From Sphingobacterium psychroaquaticum (GTDB taxonomy: Bacteria; Bacteroidota; Bacteroidia; Sphingobacteriales; Sphingobacteriaceae): 64,000 nucleotides of DNA. The DNA lies in the NCBI RefSeq assembly GCF_900177625.1, contig NZ_FXAU01000001.1, positions 1,108,644 to 1,172,643 of the forward strand. The letters are read 5' to 3'. Each line of letters opens with the position of its first letter. Position 1 is the stretch's first letter. The position numbers and the translations under genes were made by a program. Of the stretch, positions 33,760 to 42,242 are shown piece by piece. The notes under the pieces were generated by a model, which was given only the letters and a program-made list of their open reading frames with translations, made no database searches and was not told the origin of the DNA.

Positions 33760-36213
33760 TTATTGATTCTGTTTTTGCATTCGCAGTTCCCTTGCGAGAT
33801 GGGCAATGCCCCTTTCCATGCTTCCATACCTGTCGGCATATTCCTGTACCTTTAGCTTCTCGGTCAATTCGGTGGTGTATGCAAAATACTCCTCGGTGGA
33901 CAGCTCGTTACGGTAGACCTTGATGGACTGTCCGCCCTGGTCTATCAGAAGTTCCCTGTAATTCTTCGTGGGGTCGTTTGCCCTGTTCAGTGAAAGCATC
34001 ATGGTCTTGGTCTTTTCGGAAAGTCCAAGTGTTGCTTGCAGACTGTCAAACTTGTTCATGAATTTGCGCATATCAAGAAAGACCTTTGTGTCCGATAGGT
34101 TGACCACGGTCTCCTTGATGACAGGCGAACTGATGAGGTCGTCCACCTCCTGCGTAATCAGTGCGGGAATACCATTGAATTTTCGGATTGTTTTGTAGAG
34201 GTATTTTATAAACTCTGCCATGCCCGCTTTTGCTATGGCAATCCATGCTTCGTCGATGGCAAGTACCTTTCTACCTTTGAGCTTCCGCATCTTTGAAATG
34301 AACATCTGCATGATGATAATCGTGACCACCGGAAACAAAATCTCATGCGACTTGATGTTGTCCAGTTCAAAGACTATAAAGCGTTCGTTCAATAGGTCAA
34401 GGTTCTCTTTGGCGTTCAACAGGTAGTCAAATTCGCCACCCTCGTAGTAGGGATTCAGCACGTAGAGAAAATTCTCAAAGTCAAAATCCCGAGTGTTAAC
34501 ACCCAATGATTTCAGTACCGTGCTGTAATCGTCCTTTAGAAACTCATAGAATGTATTGAACGAGGGAAAGATGTTCGGATGCTTGTCGAGCTTTCGATAA
34601 TAGGCTGTGAGGGCATTGGACAGGGCAACGTATTCGGAACGTGTGTAGGTCTCGTCCGATTTCTTCCACAGGGAGAAAAGCAAGGTCTTTAGGCTTTCTT
34701 TTTTCTCGGTGCCTAAGACCTCGCCGTCCGACAGGTAGAATGGATTGAACTTGATGGGATTATCCTCGGTATAGATGAAATAGTAACCGTCCAACAGGTC
34801 GCAAAGCCCCTTGTAACTGCCTCCGACATCAATGACCACACAGTGCGCACCGTCCTCGTATAGTGTTCGCAGAAAATGGTTCATCAGCATGGATTTACCC
34901 CCTCCGCTACCTCCGCAGACAAACAAATTGCGATTTGTTATCGTTCCCTGCTTCATCGGCTTATCGAATAGGTCTGCCGATACAGGCCGACCGTAGAGCC
35001 TTTCGCTGAGCCGTATGCCCGAGCTGTCCGACCTGTAATTTGATTCGAGGTTAAAGAAACAGGTTGCCTGTTCGGCAAAGGTGATAAAGGTATCGTTCTC
35101 GGGAAAGTCTGCTTGGTTTCCTGCCATGCCCGCCCAATATATCTGCGGTGCGCCGACGGATTCGACCTTTGCCACGGCATCCATCTTTGCCATGTTTGCC
35201 GATACCCGATTGCGCACGTCCTTTAGCTTTTCGCTGTCTTCATCCCACACCATCACATTGAAGTGCGCTCGGACAGGAAGATATTGGTTGGCAACGGCAT
35301 CGTTCAGATAGTCGTTTACGGCATCACGGCTTACCGAATTTTCACGGCTGTAAGCTGAAAGGGAATTGAGCCGTAGCCTTTTCCTTTCGAGTTCCTTGAT
35401 GGTCTTTTGCGAATCGCCTATGAAAAGGTATTGGTTGTACAGGTGGTCACAGTCCAACAATAAACCGAGCGTACTGGCAAAACCAATAGAAAACTTTGTC
35501 CTGTCGGTACTGTATCGGTCATAGTTGATACGGCTACCGCACATCGAGGGGAGTTCCTCGACATCGGAAAGCGCGTACATTTCGCAATGCTTGTTCCCGA
35601 TGGTCATCCGCTCCCCGATGTGGGTATCGCATAAGTGGGATTCTTCGCTCTCGTCCAACAGGAAACAGTAACGCTCAATAATACCTGCCTTGTTTGCCGT
35701 ACCTGCAAGCTCATCATCGGTGAGCCTATGCAACCCGACAAAATCACTGTCTTCGAGTACCCTTGTGAACTGTCCTGCGATGTCCTCAAAATTCCGTAAC
35801 AGCATGCTGTCCACGGTCTGTTTGGGTACGATGGATTTTCGCAATATGTTGCAGAAAGCTGAGTTTGACGGTTTCCTGTCATCGGGTTTCTTGGTAAGGA
35901 ACAGGTAACATTTGTGCGCCATGTAGGGTCGCCCCGAATAGAAACGGTCACTGCTCGTGGACAGAAAGGTTTTGCCCGAGCTTTCCCGAACGGTGCGCTT
36001 TACAAACCAATCCTGCTTGTGCAGTACCGTATGTTCGGGAAGAAGTTTTATCGCCTTTATCCACGCTTGGTGGAATGCGTCGTATTCCCTTTCGGCAAGC
36101 GTGAATATTTCGGGCAACTGGATTTCAAAGGCGAGGGTTATATCGCCGTTTGCCGATAGGATACAGTTGTTTTCCACGCTTGCAATGGGAAGTATTTTGT
36201 TTGCTTCTGTCAT
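33760..36213 (-). CDS. traG: TraG-family conjugation ATPase (VirB4-like)
   Basis: An 817-residue protein of normal TraG length. Walker A CGGSGGGKSM is at about residue 435, the Walker B-type KVLAIDEAWIAI lies further on, then ALITQEVDDLISSPVIKETV. The N-terminal third is the usual VirB4 domain. It powers pilus or channel assembly at the inner membrane. It overlaps traF by 4 bp (ATGA), a sign of coupling. All motifs look intact. Confidence 0.95.
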   Translation of the reverse strand: MTEANKILPIASVENNCILSANGDITLAFEIQLPEIFTLAEREYDAFHQAWIKAIKLLPEHTVLHKQDWFVKRTVRESSGKTFLSTSSDRFYSGRPYMAHKCYLFLTKKPDDRKPSNSAFCNILRKSIVPKQTVDSMLLRNFEDIAGQFTRVLEDSDFVGLHRLTDDELAGTANKAGIIERYCFLLDESEESHLCDTHIGERMTIGNKHCEMYALSDVEELPSMCGSRINYDRYSTDRTKFSIGFASTLGLLLDCDHLYNQYLFIGDSQKTIKELERKRLRLNSLSAYSRENSVSRDAVNDYLNDAVANQYLPVRAHFNVMVWDEDSEKLKDVRNRVSANMAKMDAVAKVESVGAPQIYWAGMAGNQADFPENDTFITFAEQATCFFNLESNYRSDSSGIRLSERLYGRPVSADLFDKPMKQGTITNRNLFVCGGSGGGKSMLMNHFLRTLYEDGAHCVVIDVGGSYKGLCDLLDGYYFIYTEDNPIKFNPFYLSDGEVLGTEKKESLKTLLFSLWKKSDETYTRSEYVALSNALTAYYRKLDKHPNIFPSFNTFYEFLKDDYSTVLKSLGVNTRDFDFENFLYVLNPYYEGGEFDYLLNAKENLDLLNERFIVFELDNIKSHEILFPVVTIIIMQMFISKMRKLKGRKVLAIDEAWIAIAKAGMAEFIKYLYKTIRKFNGIPALITQEVDDLISSPVIKETVVNLSDTKVFLDMRKFMNKFDSLQATLGLSEKTKTMMLSLNRANDPTKNYRELLIDQGGQSIKVYRNELSTEEYFAYTTELTEKLKVQEYADRYGSMERGIAHLARELRMQKQNQ

Positions 36214-36548
36214 TTTGCTCTGATTTGTTTTCGGTACTTGAGGTGTATGAACTGCTTTCGTGAACGGTAGCGTATCGCTTTTGGCAAGCGACTTCGGGCA
36301 AGGTACTTTTTGAGTCCATGCTCTCCGAAGCGTTTGCTCAATCGGTCAACCGCCCAAAACAGGGATGCTCCCGCCGTACCAATGACAGGGAGAATGACCA
36401 TTAAGGGAAGTCCGATGATGTACAGTACGGCAAAGAGAATGAGCAATGCAACCAATCCCCCTGCGAGGTAGGCGATATACTGTGCCTTTAAGCCTTTGAA
36501 GACGATGGGTCGGGAAACGCCTTTGTTCACGTGATAGACTACTGCCAT
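36210..36548 (-). CDS. traF: conjugative transposon protein TraF (DUF4133)
   Basis: A 112-residue protein with two adjacent TM helices (YIAYLAGGLVALLILFAVLYI; LPLMVILPVIGTAGASLFWA) and a basic C-terminus (LARSRLPKAIRYRSRKQFIH). This matches DUF4133/TraF, comparable to VirB3. It sits between traE (18 bp) and traG (4-bp overlap). Confidence 0.92.
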   Translation of the reverse strand: MAVVYHVNKGVSRPIVFKGLKAQYIAYLAGGLVALLILFAVLYIIGLPLMVILPVIGTAGASLFWAVDRLSKRFGEHGLKKYLARSRLPKAIRYRSRKQFIHLKYRKQIRAK

Positions 36549-36566
36549 TGTATTTTCCTCCCATTT

Positions 36567-36884
36567 CTAAACTCCAAAGAATGATTTGAGCACCGTCGCC
36601 ACGATGACCAAGAAAATACAGCTCCCGAACCAGCTTGCTGCGACCTTGTTCGTGTCCGGGTCTCCTGCGTTCCATTTATTGAATACCTTGACCGCTCCGA
36701 CGATTCCGATAACTGCACCGATAGCGTACATCAAGTCCGTGCCTGTATCGAAATAGCCTTTGACCTGTCGGGTCGCTTCCTGCAATCCTGCTTCTCCGCT
36801 CTGTGCAAATAGGCTTAGGGCAATAAGCTGTAAGGCCGTGACAAGGGAAAGGGGCTTTGATATTTTTTTGATTTTTTCTTTCAT
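36567..36884 (-). CDS. traE: conjugative transposon protein TraE (DUF4134)
   Basis: A 105-residue protein: signal-like N-terminus (LSLVTALQLIALSLFAQSGE), two TM helices (GTDLMYAIGAVIGIVGAVKV; GSCIFLVIVATVLKSFFG) and the family motif NKWNAGDPDTNKVAASWFGS between them. TraE is the VirB2-like pilin-type subunit of Bacteroidota conjugation. It lies 19 bp from the upstream membrane protein gene. Confidence 0.93.
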   Translation of the reverse strand: MKEKIKKISKPLSLVTALQLIALSLFAQSGEAGLQEATRQVKGYFDTGTDLMYAIGAVIGIVGAVKVFNKWNAGDPDTNKVAASWFGSCIFLVIVATVLKSFFGV

Positions 36885-36903
36885 AACTGATGGGACTTAA
36901 GTG

Positions 36904-37395
36904 TTAGCGAAATAGGTTTTTGATTTCGTCCTCGGTGATGGGGAACGGGGAGCTGTCCTTGATATGCACGACAAGGCTGTCCCAATTCTCGACGGATGTG
37001 ATGTCGGGATAGGTTTCTTTGAGTTCCTCCAACATCCCCAATAGGTCTTGCTTCGTGCCGTTTTCCTTTTGGGTGATTTCCACGATTTCCGAGATTTCCT
37101 TTAGGAAGTCTGGGACTAACCCTAACTGCCTTTCCCTGCGGTGCGGGTGGGCAAAGTTGATTTCGTAGGTTTCGGTCATGCCCTCGGGGGCTTTGGTCTC
37201 GCCCATGACATTATAGGGGTCGTGGTGTGCTGTCGGCGATTCGGATTTCAGGGGCTTGGTCTCTCTCGGTTTCAGCCCGAATGCCCCTTTGATTTCTTCC
37301 CGGAAAAATAACAGGAGTACGCCTGTGTACCACAGCACGGTTAGGAATGTGGCGATTGCAAAGAAGTGCAACCATGTAAAATCTGATAGTAACAT
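36904..37395 (-). CDS. tra-operon membrane protein (TraD-like position)
   Basis: About 163 residues from ATG 37395, preferred over 37446 because the TM helix then starts near the N-terminus (FTWLHFFAIATFLTVLWYTG). The cytoplasmic remainder is charged (HPHRRERQLGLVPDFLKEIS) and ends with a helical pack. No firm family. It is the first gene of the tra operon. Its promoter should lie in 37396-37526, where a GGGTA-G-TACCC palindrome (37485-37495) is seen. Confidence 0.72.
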   Translation of the reverse strand: MLLSDFTWLHFFAIATFLTVLWYTGVLLLFFREEIKGAFGLKPRETKPLKSESPTAHHDPYNVMGETKAPEGMTETYEINFAHPHRRERQLGLVPDFLKEISEIVEITQKENGTKQDLLGMLEELKETYPDITSVENWDSLVVHIKDSSPFPITEDEIKNLFR

Positions 37396-37526
37396 AACTT
37401 TGTTCGTTTTTCCCGATGCTCCATTGCTTCGGGATTTCGGAAGCAAAGTTTTCGGTTTGCGCAGGTCTTGTTTGACAACCTCTTGGGTAGTACCCTAAAA
37501 TAATTTGGGATGGTGTCATATAAAAA

Positions 37527-37547
37527 ACGCCTACGGAATGTAGGCGT
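37527..37547 (-). terminator. terminator overlapping 3' end of RteC-like gene
   Basis: ACGCCTAC (37527-37534) pairs with GTAGGCGT (37540-37547), loop GGAAT. On the minus strand it is followed by TTTTTTA. The stem includes the stop codon of the RteC-like gene, separating it from the tra operon. Confidence 0.8.
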
Positions 37548-38355
37548 CTTCGTCTTCTAATTTCTGATTTAGGGATGTTCCCATGCTGTTGATGTACTGC
37601 GTTCGGCTCAATCTCTTTCGGCGTTTGATTTCGGCAAATCTTCTGTAAGGTCGCTTTACTTCTACGCCAAAGGCTCTTGCCAATGCACGGATTACCTCGA
37701 TGATTTCAGCATTGCCATTGTTCAGTTGTCCGGTGCAATGAATACCATAAGCCAATTCGTAAAAATTGATGCTGTCGCCTGTCCATTTCAGGACAGGTGC
37801 GTCGGGATCGTCGGGGGCGTCCTTTGGTCTGCCCTCCAAGAGTTCGTTGATATATCTTGCGGTTAGTTCGTTGGCGATAATCTGCGAGAATGGGTAATCG
37901 CCAAGTGTGGAAAAACGTTCGTCTGCATCAATCCGCTGTGTGCACAGCCATGTCGGACAAATCGTTCTACCACGGACGAAAAGGACTTCATCAAGGTGGT
38001 CGGCTTTGGAGCGGTAATAGGAAACGATTTCTTTATGGTCGTCAAAAAAGCTGTTGATGTCGTTAAGTTTGGCTTGGTAGAATTGACGTACAAAGATCTC
38101 CGACCAATCGGGGCTGTCCAATCGGAGTTTTTGGGTCATGTATGCGAACATGAGGTGTCCGCAATAAAAGGGTTTATCCTCTTTGAAAAAGGCAATCTCT
38201 TCTTCTCTGTCTGTGAATCCGTGGCGCAAAGCCTCGGCTTTCAGTTCCTGTAATAGCCTTTGGATGCAGTTTATCCTTGCATCCTCCCAAGGCTCTGTTA
38301 CGGCAAGGGTCTCTCCAAGAATACCCATTGCCTCTTTGGATTTTTCTCTAATCAT
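37531..38355 (-). CDS. RteC-like regulator of conjugation
   Basis: A 274-residue protein. The middle (EIAFFKEDKPFYCGHLMFAY, then LDEVLFVRGRTICPTWLCTQ) matches the RteC domain of CTnDOT-type elements. The C-terminal part (NGNAEIIEVIRALARAFGVE, then KRRKRLSRTQYINSM) resembles the DNA-binding end. RteC activates excision genes in CTnDOT. Here excision is by a serine recombinase, so the targets may differ. It stands directly upstream of the tra operon but has its own terminator. Confidence 0.8.
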   Translation of the reverse strand: MIREKSKEAMGILGETLAVTEPWEDARINCIQRLLQELKAEALRHGFTDREEEIAFFKEDKPFYCGHLMFAYMTQKLRLDSPDWSEIFVRQFYQAKLNDINSFFDDHKEIVSYYRSKADHLDEVLFVRGRTICPTWLCTQRIDADERFSTLGDYPFSQIIANELTARYINELLEGRPKDAPDDPDAPVLKWTGDSINFYELAYGIHCTGQLNNGNAEIIEVIRALARAFGVEVKRPYRRFAEIKRRKRLSRTQYINSMGTSLNQKLEDEDAYIP

Positions 38356-38477
38356 ATCTCTGCGACTTTAGTTAAACCATAGGGCATGCCACTTGTCCAC
38401 TATATGTAATCGCGATTTTGGGACTGAAAAACAAAGTTCCTAACCATACCTACATCTGTCAAGTATATTGTTGTTAC

Positions 38478-38714
38478 TTCACCCTACTTCACTTTTATCC
38501 AAAATATGGGTGAAATTGTAAACAGCATAGGATTTTGGAGTGAAAATAGGAATTAGAGAATATTTTTTGAGCATAAAAGGACACTGACTTAGATTTTGCC
38601 AAAACAAGATTAGAGATTGATTACATCCTGTTTTTAGCGGATAAGGCATCTGCAAGGCATATTGTGTACTGTTCCTACCGAAAGTGAATGGAAGTGAAAT
38701 GTATTTTTTCACTT
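38478..38714. promoter_or_regulatory. iterated TTCAC/GTGAA boxes upstream of AraC gene
   Basis: Seven pentamers are present: TTCAC at 38478, 38488 and 38708; GTGAA at 38510, 38540, 38684 and 38694. Two pairs are spaced exactly 10 bp (38478/38488; 38684/38694). The last two form an inverted repeat, AAGTGAAA (38692-38699) with TTTCACTT, ending 38714. They fill the 424-bp gap 38356-38779, which has no gene. Helical spacing suggests binding sites of the AraC protein encoded next. Confidence 0.5.
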
Positions 38715-38779
38715 GACGCACGAATTGTTGTTGAGCGAACTTTGTAGTATCGAAAGCCTTTGGCGTAAAATCTACATCT

Positions 38780-39781
38780 ATGGACGACATTGCGACAATA
38801 GACATTCACGAGAGTTCTCTGTCTGATAAGCCCTATTTTACAAGGTTTAAGCCAGAGTACTGTGCCTTTCCTGTGGTCGGGCTACAATGGCGGGTCATCC
38901 CTTACCAGACCTGTGAGGTAGCGCGACAGGCACGTAGTCTATTGGGTACACATATCCGTCTGTTTGAGGTGGATGTGGGGTCTGTGAGCCAAGTCAGATT
39001 CTCCGTCGGAAAGTCTACCGCCTTTTTGCTTTTTCTTCTTCGGGGAAAAGTTCGCTTCTGCAACGAAAGGCATATGATCCTTACCCAGATACAATTCCCA
39101 ACTTATTATCTGACATACAGCCCTGCGGGAAAGTTGTTCGCCGAAATGGACAGGGGCGAACATAGCCTTTTGATTATCGGATTGGAAAGCGGTTGGTTTA
39201 TGCCGTCCAATACAAATCTCCATCGGGCATTTGCTCCGTTGCTTGAAATGTGGTCTGTGAAATCACCTACACCTATTCTGCTCCCTAAAAAGGAAATTAC
39301 GGACGAAGTCTGGAAGACGCTCGCACAGATACGGACAGCGGTCGTCGAGAATATGGACGACGGACTGAAAGTGCTGAAATATGTATCCAAGTGTCTCGAC
39401 ATCTACCACACACAGTTAACTGACCGAAAAGAACTGAACCGATATGAGGATTTAGTAAGGGGGAAGATACTGAAAGAGTACCTATCGGCAAACTATATGT
39501 TTGAGGAAGAATGCAGGACGGAACGCATATTGGAAAACTTGGGATGGGCGCAATGGACATTGCGGACTGTGGCAAGCAATACCTTTGGCTGTTCAGTGGG
39601 TAGGTATGTTGCCAAGCTGAGGATAGATAAGGCTGTGGAGTTATTGGTATGCACGGATATGATGGTACGTGATATTGCTATACGGATAGGCTTTTCGTCG
39701 GCTATAAGTTTTATCAGAGCCTTTAAGAAAAATAAGGGTATCTCTCCAAATGAATACCGCAACACAAAAAGGGACTATTAA
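38780..39781 (+). CDS. AraC-family transcriptional regulator
   Basis: A 333-residue protein. The C-terminal about 100 residues hold the double HTH of AraC proteins (ASNTFGCSVGRYVAKLRIDK, then VRDIAIRIGFSSAISFIRAF, KNKGISPNEYR). The N-terminal 200 residues resemble a sensing cupin-like domain (FSVGKSTAFLLFLLRGKVRF). It is divergent from the RteC-like gene and just upstream of the MauE-like and peptide genes, its likely targets. A terminator-like hairpin follows, so control is in trans. Confidence 0.9.
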   Translation: MDDIATIDIHESSLSDKPYFTRFKPEYCAFPVVGLQWRVIPYQTCEVARQARSLLGTHIRLFEVDVGSVSQVRFSVGKSTAFLLFLLRGKVRFCNERHMILTQIQFPTYYLTYSPAGKLFAEMDRGEHSLLIIGLESGWFMPSNTNLHRAFAPLLEMWSVKSPTPILLPKKEITDEVWKTLAQIRTAVVENMDDGLKVLKYVSKCLDIYHTQLTDRKELNRYEDLVRGKILKEYLSANYMFEEECRTERILENLGWAQWTLRTVASNTFGCSVGRYVAKLRIDKAVELLVCTDMMVRDIAIRIGFSSAISFIRAFKKNKGISPNEYRNTKRDY

Positions 39782-39840
39782 CCCAAACGGAGAGCCGATC
39801 TCGAAAATTGTTTCATTTCCTCTGTTTGGGTTAATTTTTA
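39779..39840 (+). terminator. terminator of the AraC gene
   Basis: TTAACCCAAAC (39779-39789) pairs with GTTTGGGTTAA (39824-39834), followed by TTTTTA. The loop is 34 nt. It overlaps the AraC stop. A TAnnTTTG-type TACCTTTG (39856-39863) follows 23 bp before the MauE-like start and may be its promoter. Confidence 0.65.
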
Positions 39841-39885
39841 GACACTTGTCCCTTATACCTTTGATAAGACAAATGTGAGGTAAAT

Positions 39886-40416
39886 ATGAAAGTTGTCTAC
39901 CAAAATAAATCCTTAAAAACCCAACATCATAAAGGTTGGTTTTCCGCTAAATGGGATTGGCTGAAATCCCAAGAGGGTAAGGAAGCCTTTATAACCTTTA
40001 CGGTGATGCTTACCATTTTGCTGTTTATGTACACGGCTGTGAGTAAGTTATTTCAACAAAGTGTATTCGTTTTTCAGATGCGTCGCGCACCATTGCCCTT
40101 AATGTACACATTAGCACCTGTTATCGGATGGGTTGTCCCGATCATTGAATTGGTGCTTGTTGCACTGCTCTATCTGAATAGGACACGTTTATTGGGGATG
40201 GTCTGTTCGCTGATGTTGTTGGTGTCATTTGAGGTATATATTACAGGCATGAAGATAATGGAAATGCAGACAGGCATTCGCTTGCCCTGTACCTGTGGCG
40301 GGATAATATCAAATATGGGATGGACGGCACATCTACTTTTTAATGCGGTGTTTATTTTCCTCTTGGGGCTATCTATCTACAATCAGCGAAAGATGAGGAA
40401 ATCGGGAACAGTTTAG
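39886..40416 (+). CDS. MauE/DoxX-like membrane protein (element copy)
   Basis: A 176-residue protein with about four TM helices (FITFTVMLTILLFMYTAVSK; YTLAPVIGWVVPIIELVLVA). The key segment LPCTCGGIISNMGWTAHLLF parallels VCGCGGILNGLEYSSHLVLN of the chromosomal MauE-like protein, with the same spacing of C-x-CGGI and the HL..N helix. It is probably a disulfide or redox partner of the two-cysteine peptide that starts 46 bp downstream. Confidence 0.85.
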   Translation: MKVVYQNKSLKTQHHKGWFSAKWDWLKSQEGKEAFITFTVMLTILLFMYTAVSKLFQQSVFVFQMRRAPLPLMYTLAPVIGWVVPIIELVLVALLYLNRTRLLGMVCSLMLLVSFEVYITGMKIMEMQTGIRLPCTCGGIISNMGWTAHLLFNAVFIFLLGLSIYNQRKMRKSGTV

Positions 40417-40462
40417 GAATTTTTTAAATAACATATTTTTTAACACTTTAAATTGAATAGCC

Positions 40463-40744
40463 ATGAAAAAGCTAAGTTTAAAATCAAAACTCCTGTTGGG
40501 TGCTATCCTAATGGGCGGTACAATCGCAGGTGCTCACACTATTTCAAAAGTGCCAAGTGCTAATGAAGCAACGTATGATTGGGCCTCAGAACCAAATTCT
40601 CCTAAAAATCCAGGGCAAAGTCTCCTTGACAGAACCGTAGATGAGGCGGTAGACCATTTTGGTTGTGAGGGTGTAACAAATCTATGTGCAACAGGAACGC
40701 CTATTAACCCCGAGGATGATGAAGTTACAATCAACTTCAATTAG
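40463..40744 (+). CDS. small exported two-cysteine peptide (CxGxTxxC), element copy
   Basis: A 93-residue protein with a signal-type N-terminus (MKKLSLKSKLLLGAILMGGT), a Pro/Asn/Ser linker and the motif GCEGVTNLC near the C-terminus. The motif C-x-G-x-T-x-x-C is shared with the 62-residue peptide at 13459. DUF6520-like by memory. It is followed by two hairpins (TTGTCAC-TT-GTGACAA, about 40752-40767; and 40775-40811) that could protect or end the transcript. The SusC/D-TlpA operon facing it may handle the product. Confidence 0.75.
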   Translation: MKKLSLKSKLLLGAILMGGTIAGAHTISKVPSANEATYDWASEPNSPKNPGQSLLDRTVDEAVDHFGCEGVTNLCATGTPINPEDDEVTINFN

Positions 40745-40774
40745 GCAGGCTGTTGTCACTTGTGACAATGCAGA

Positions 40775-40811
40775 GTAAAGGATATGGGTTTATTCAACCC
40801 ATATCCTTTAC
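40775..40811. terminator. perfect 16-bp hairpin after peptide gene
   Basis: GTAAAGGATATGGGTT (40775-40790) pairs with AACCCATATCCTTTAC (40796-40811), loop TATTC. It stands between the plus-strand peptide gene and the minus-strand TlpA-like gene. There is no T-run, so it may act as a 3' stability element. Confidence 0.65.
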
Positions 40812-40812
40812 T

Positions 40813-40945
40813 AACCCGTTGTGCATTATGAATTAAAAACGCATCTTATGTCATGCTGAGCGAAGTCGAAGCATCTATATGTTTACCTTTAGATCCTTCC
40901 TATCGTCAGGATGACAGAGTTTAGCGCTATAATGCACAACGGGTT
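40813..40945. repeat. MITE/REP-like palindromic repeat inserted at TlpA-like gene 3' end
   Basis: A 17-bp perfect terminal inverted repeat: AACCCGTTGTGCATTAT (40813-40829) and its complement (40929-40945). The arms carry TCATGCTGAGCGAAG and CGTCAGGATGACA, words typical of dispersed bacterial palindromes. Reading from 40945 on the minus strand it encodes the last 22-23 residues and the stop of the TlpA-like gene. Confidence 0.7.
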
Positions 40946-42242
40946 TTACTATTGTTATTTTATATTTCTCCTTTTGATGCCGTATCATGATTCCATAGGT
41001 GTCCTCGATTAATTCCTTGATACGTGTATATTGGGGTATCCCCTCTTTAAATTCAAGGTGTACGCTAATTCGCATTCCTCCTGTTTTATCTATAAAAGGT
41101 GGATCTATTGGTATATCATTAAGTCCTTTTTTGACAGTTTCATTGAGGAACTGAAAGAGTGATATAACGCTAACATTTTCTGCTATTAAGCCATCTTTAT
41201 TCAAGATTAAAATTGTCGAATCATTAGGATTGGATATAGATGTATGCCCTTTATCAGCGGTGATAATACTACATAATATACTATCTTCAATAACTTCCAC
41301 TTCTATGTTACATATTCTTTTAAGGTCATCAAGCATATAGGAGTAAAATACTGTATCGCTAATATACTCTGGCAACCGTAATTCATAACAGTGTGCATGT
41401 TCTTTTGTCCATTCATGCCTCGAATTATAGTTTGATTTTTCAAAGGTCAAGGGAGCTTGTGTGGGTGAGAAAAACCGTAATGAATCATCTGTTTCAATCC
41501 GCATGGTGTTATAATAATTGTCGGGTGATACACCTTTGTTTACCGCACGCCATAACATATTGTTAAGAGTTGAATTATAGGCAAAAACCCTGTTTATTTT
41601 TTTTCTATCGGCATATCCAGATTTACGTACTGTTGTTCCACTAAGTATCCCATCAATATGTCTTGTAAAAATTGACCTGTATACAAATTTACTATCGCTC
41701 AAATGAAAAGGCTCACGGGGGTTAAATTTTGTATTGTCTTTTTTGTTCTTGGCATTTATTGGTTGATTGTTTTTGAATAAAAGAATGTTGTCTTTATTCA
41801 TATCTTCTCCTCCTGTAATATATTCCACAAGACCCTCCGTATTTATCCAAATATTGTGGGGCAATATTCGATGGGGAAAATAGCTTTTGAAAATGGTGTC
41901 AGAGGTCAAAATGTTCAATCTGCCCGATTTTAAATCGATATTCCTTTCCAAAAAAGATTGTATTGTATTTTCGTCTTCATAAGTAACCGATAGGATATTG
42001 ACTGCATCACTTTCTTTCAAGACAGAATCTAATAATCGCAACTCTTTTATACATGGTACGCACCATGTTGCCCAAAAGTTTATAATGGTGGGTTTTGGTT
42101 CTACTGAATTACCGTTTACCATTTCCATTATTTGGTTGGGGATTTTATCCCCAACCTTTAACTCCTTGATTTGAGCCATTGCAAGATCGACTTGTAATGA
42201 CAATAACAAAAAAGCGACAGCAATGATATTAATAGCCTTCAT
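40875..42242 (-). CDS. TlpA-like thioredoxin-fold protein with C-terminal extension, repeat-derived tail
   Basis: A 455-residue protein with a signal peptide (NIIAVAFLLLSLQVDLAMA). The thioredoxin domain (about 25-160) has the redox motif WATWCVPCIKEL (C61, C64). The rest (about 190-430) may be a DUF3738-like domain. The end, HYSAKLCHPDDRKDLKVNI, is read from the inserted palindromic repeat, so the native C-terminus is lost. It overlaps the SusD gene by 14 bp. It probably reduces or exchanges disulfides in the periplasm, perhaps of the two-cysteine peptide. Confidence 0.85.
   Translation of the reverse strand: MKAINIIAVAFLLLSLQVDLAMAQIKELKVGDKIPNQIMEMVNGNSVEPKPTIINFWATWCVPCIKELRLLDSVLKESDAVNILSVTYEDENTIQSFLERNIDLKSGRLNILTSDTIFKSYFPHRILPHNIWINTEGLVEYITGGEDMNKDNILLFKNNQPINAKNKKDNTKFNPREPFHLSDSKFVYRSIFTRHIDGILSGTTVRKSGYADRKKINRVFAYNSTLNNMLWRAVNKGVSPDNYYNTMRIETDDSLRFFSPTQAPLTFEKSNYNSRHEWTKEHAHCYELRLPEYISDTVFYSYMLDDLKRICNIEVEVIEDSILCSIITADKGHTSISNPNDSTILILNKDGLIAENVSVISLFQFLNETVKKGLNDIPIDPPFIDKTGGMRISVHLEFKEGIPQYTRIKELIEDTYGIMIRHQKEKYKITIVKPVVHYSAKLCHPDDRKDLKVNI

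Noticed and set aside
38479..38805. 108-residue minus-strand frame upstream of AraC
   Set aside because: It lies across the TTCAC/GTGAA array and overlaps the AraC start; no domain.
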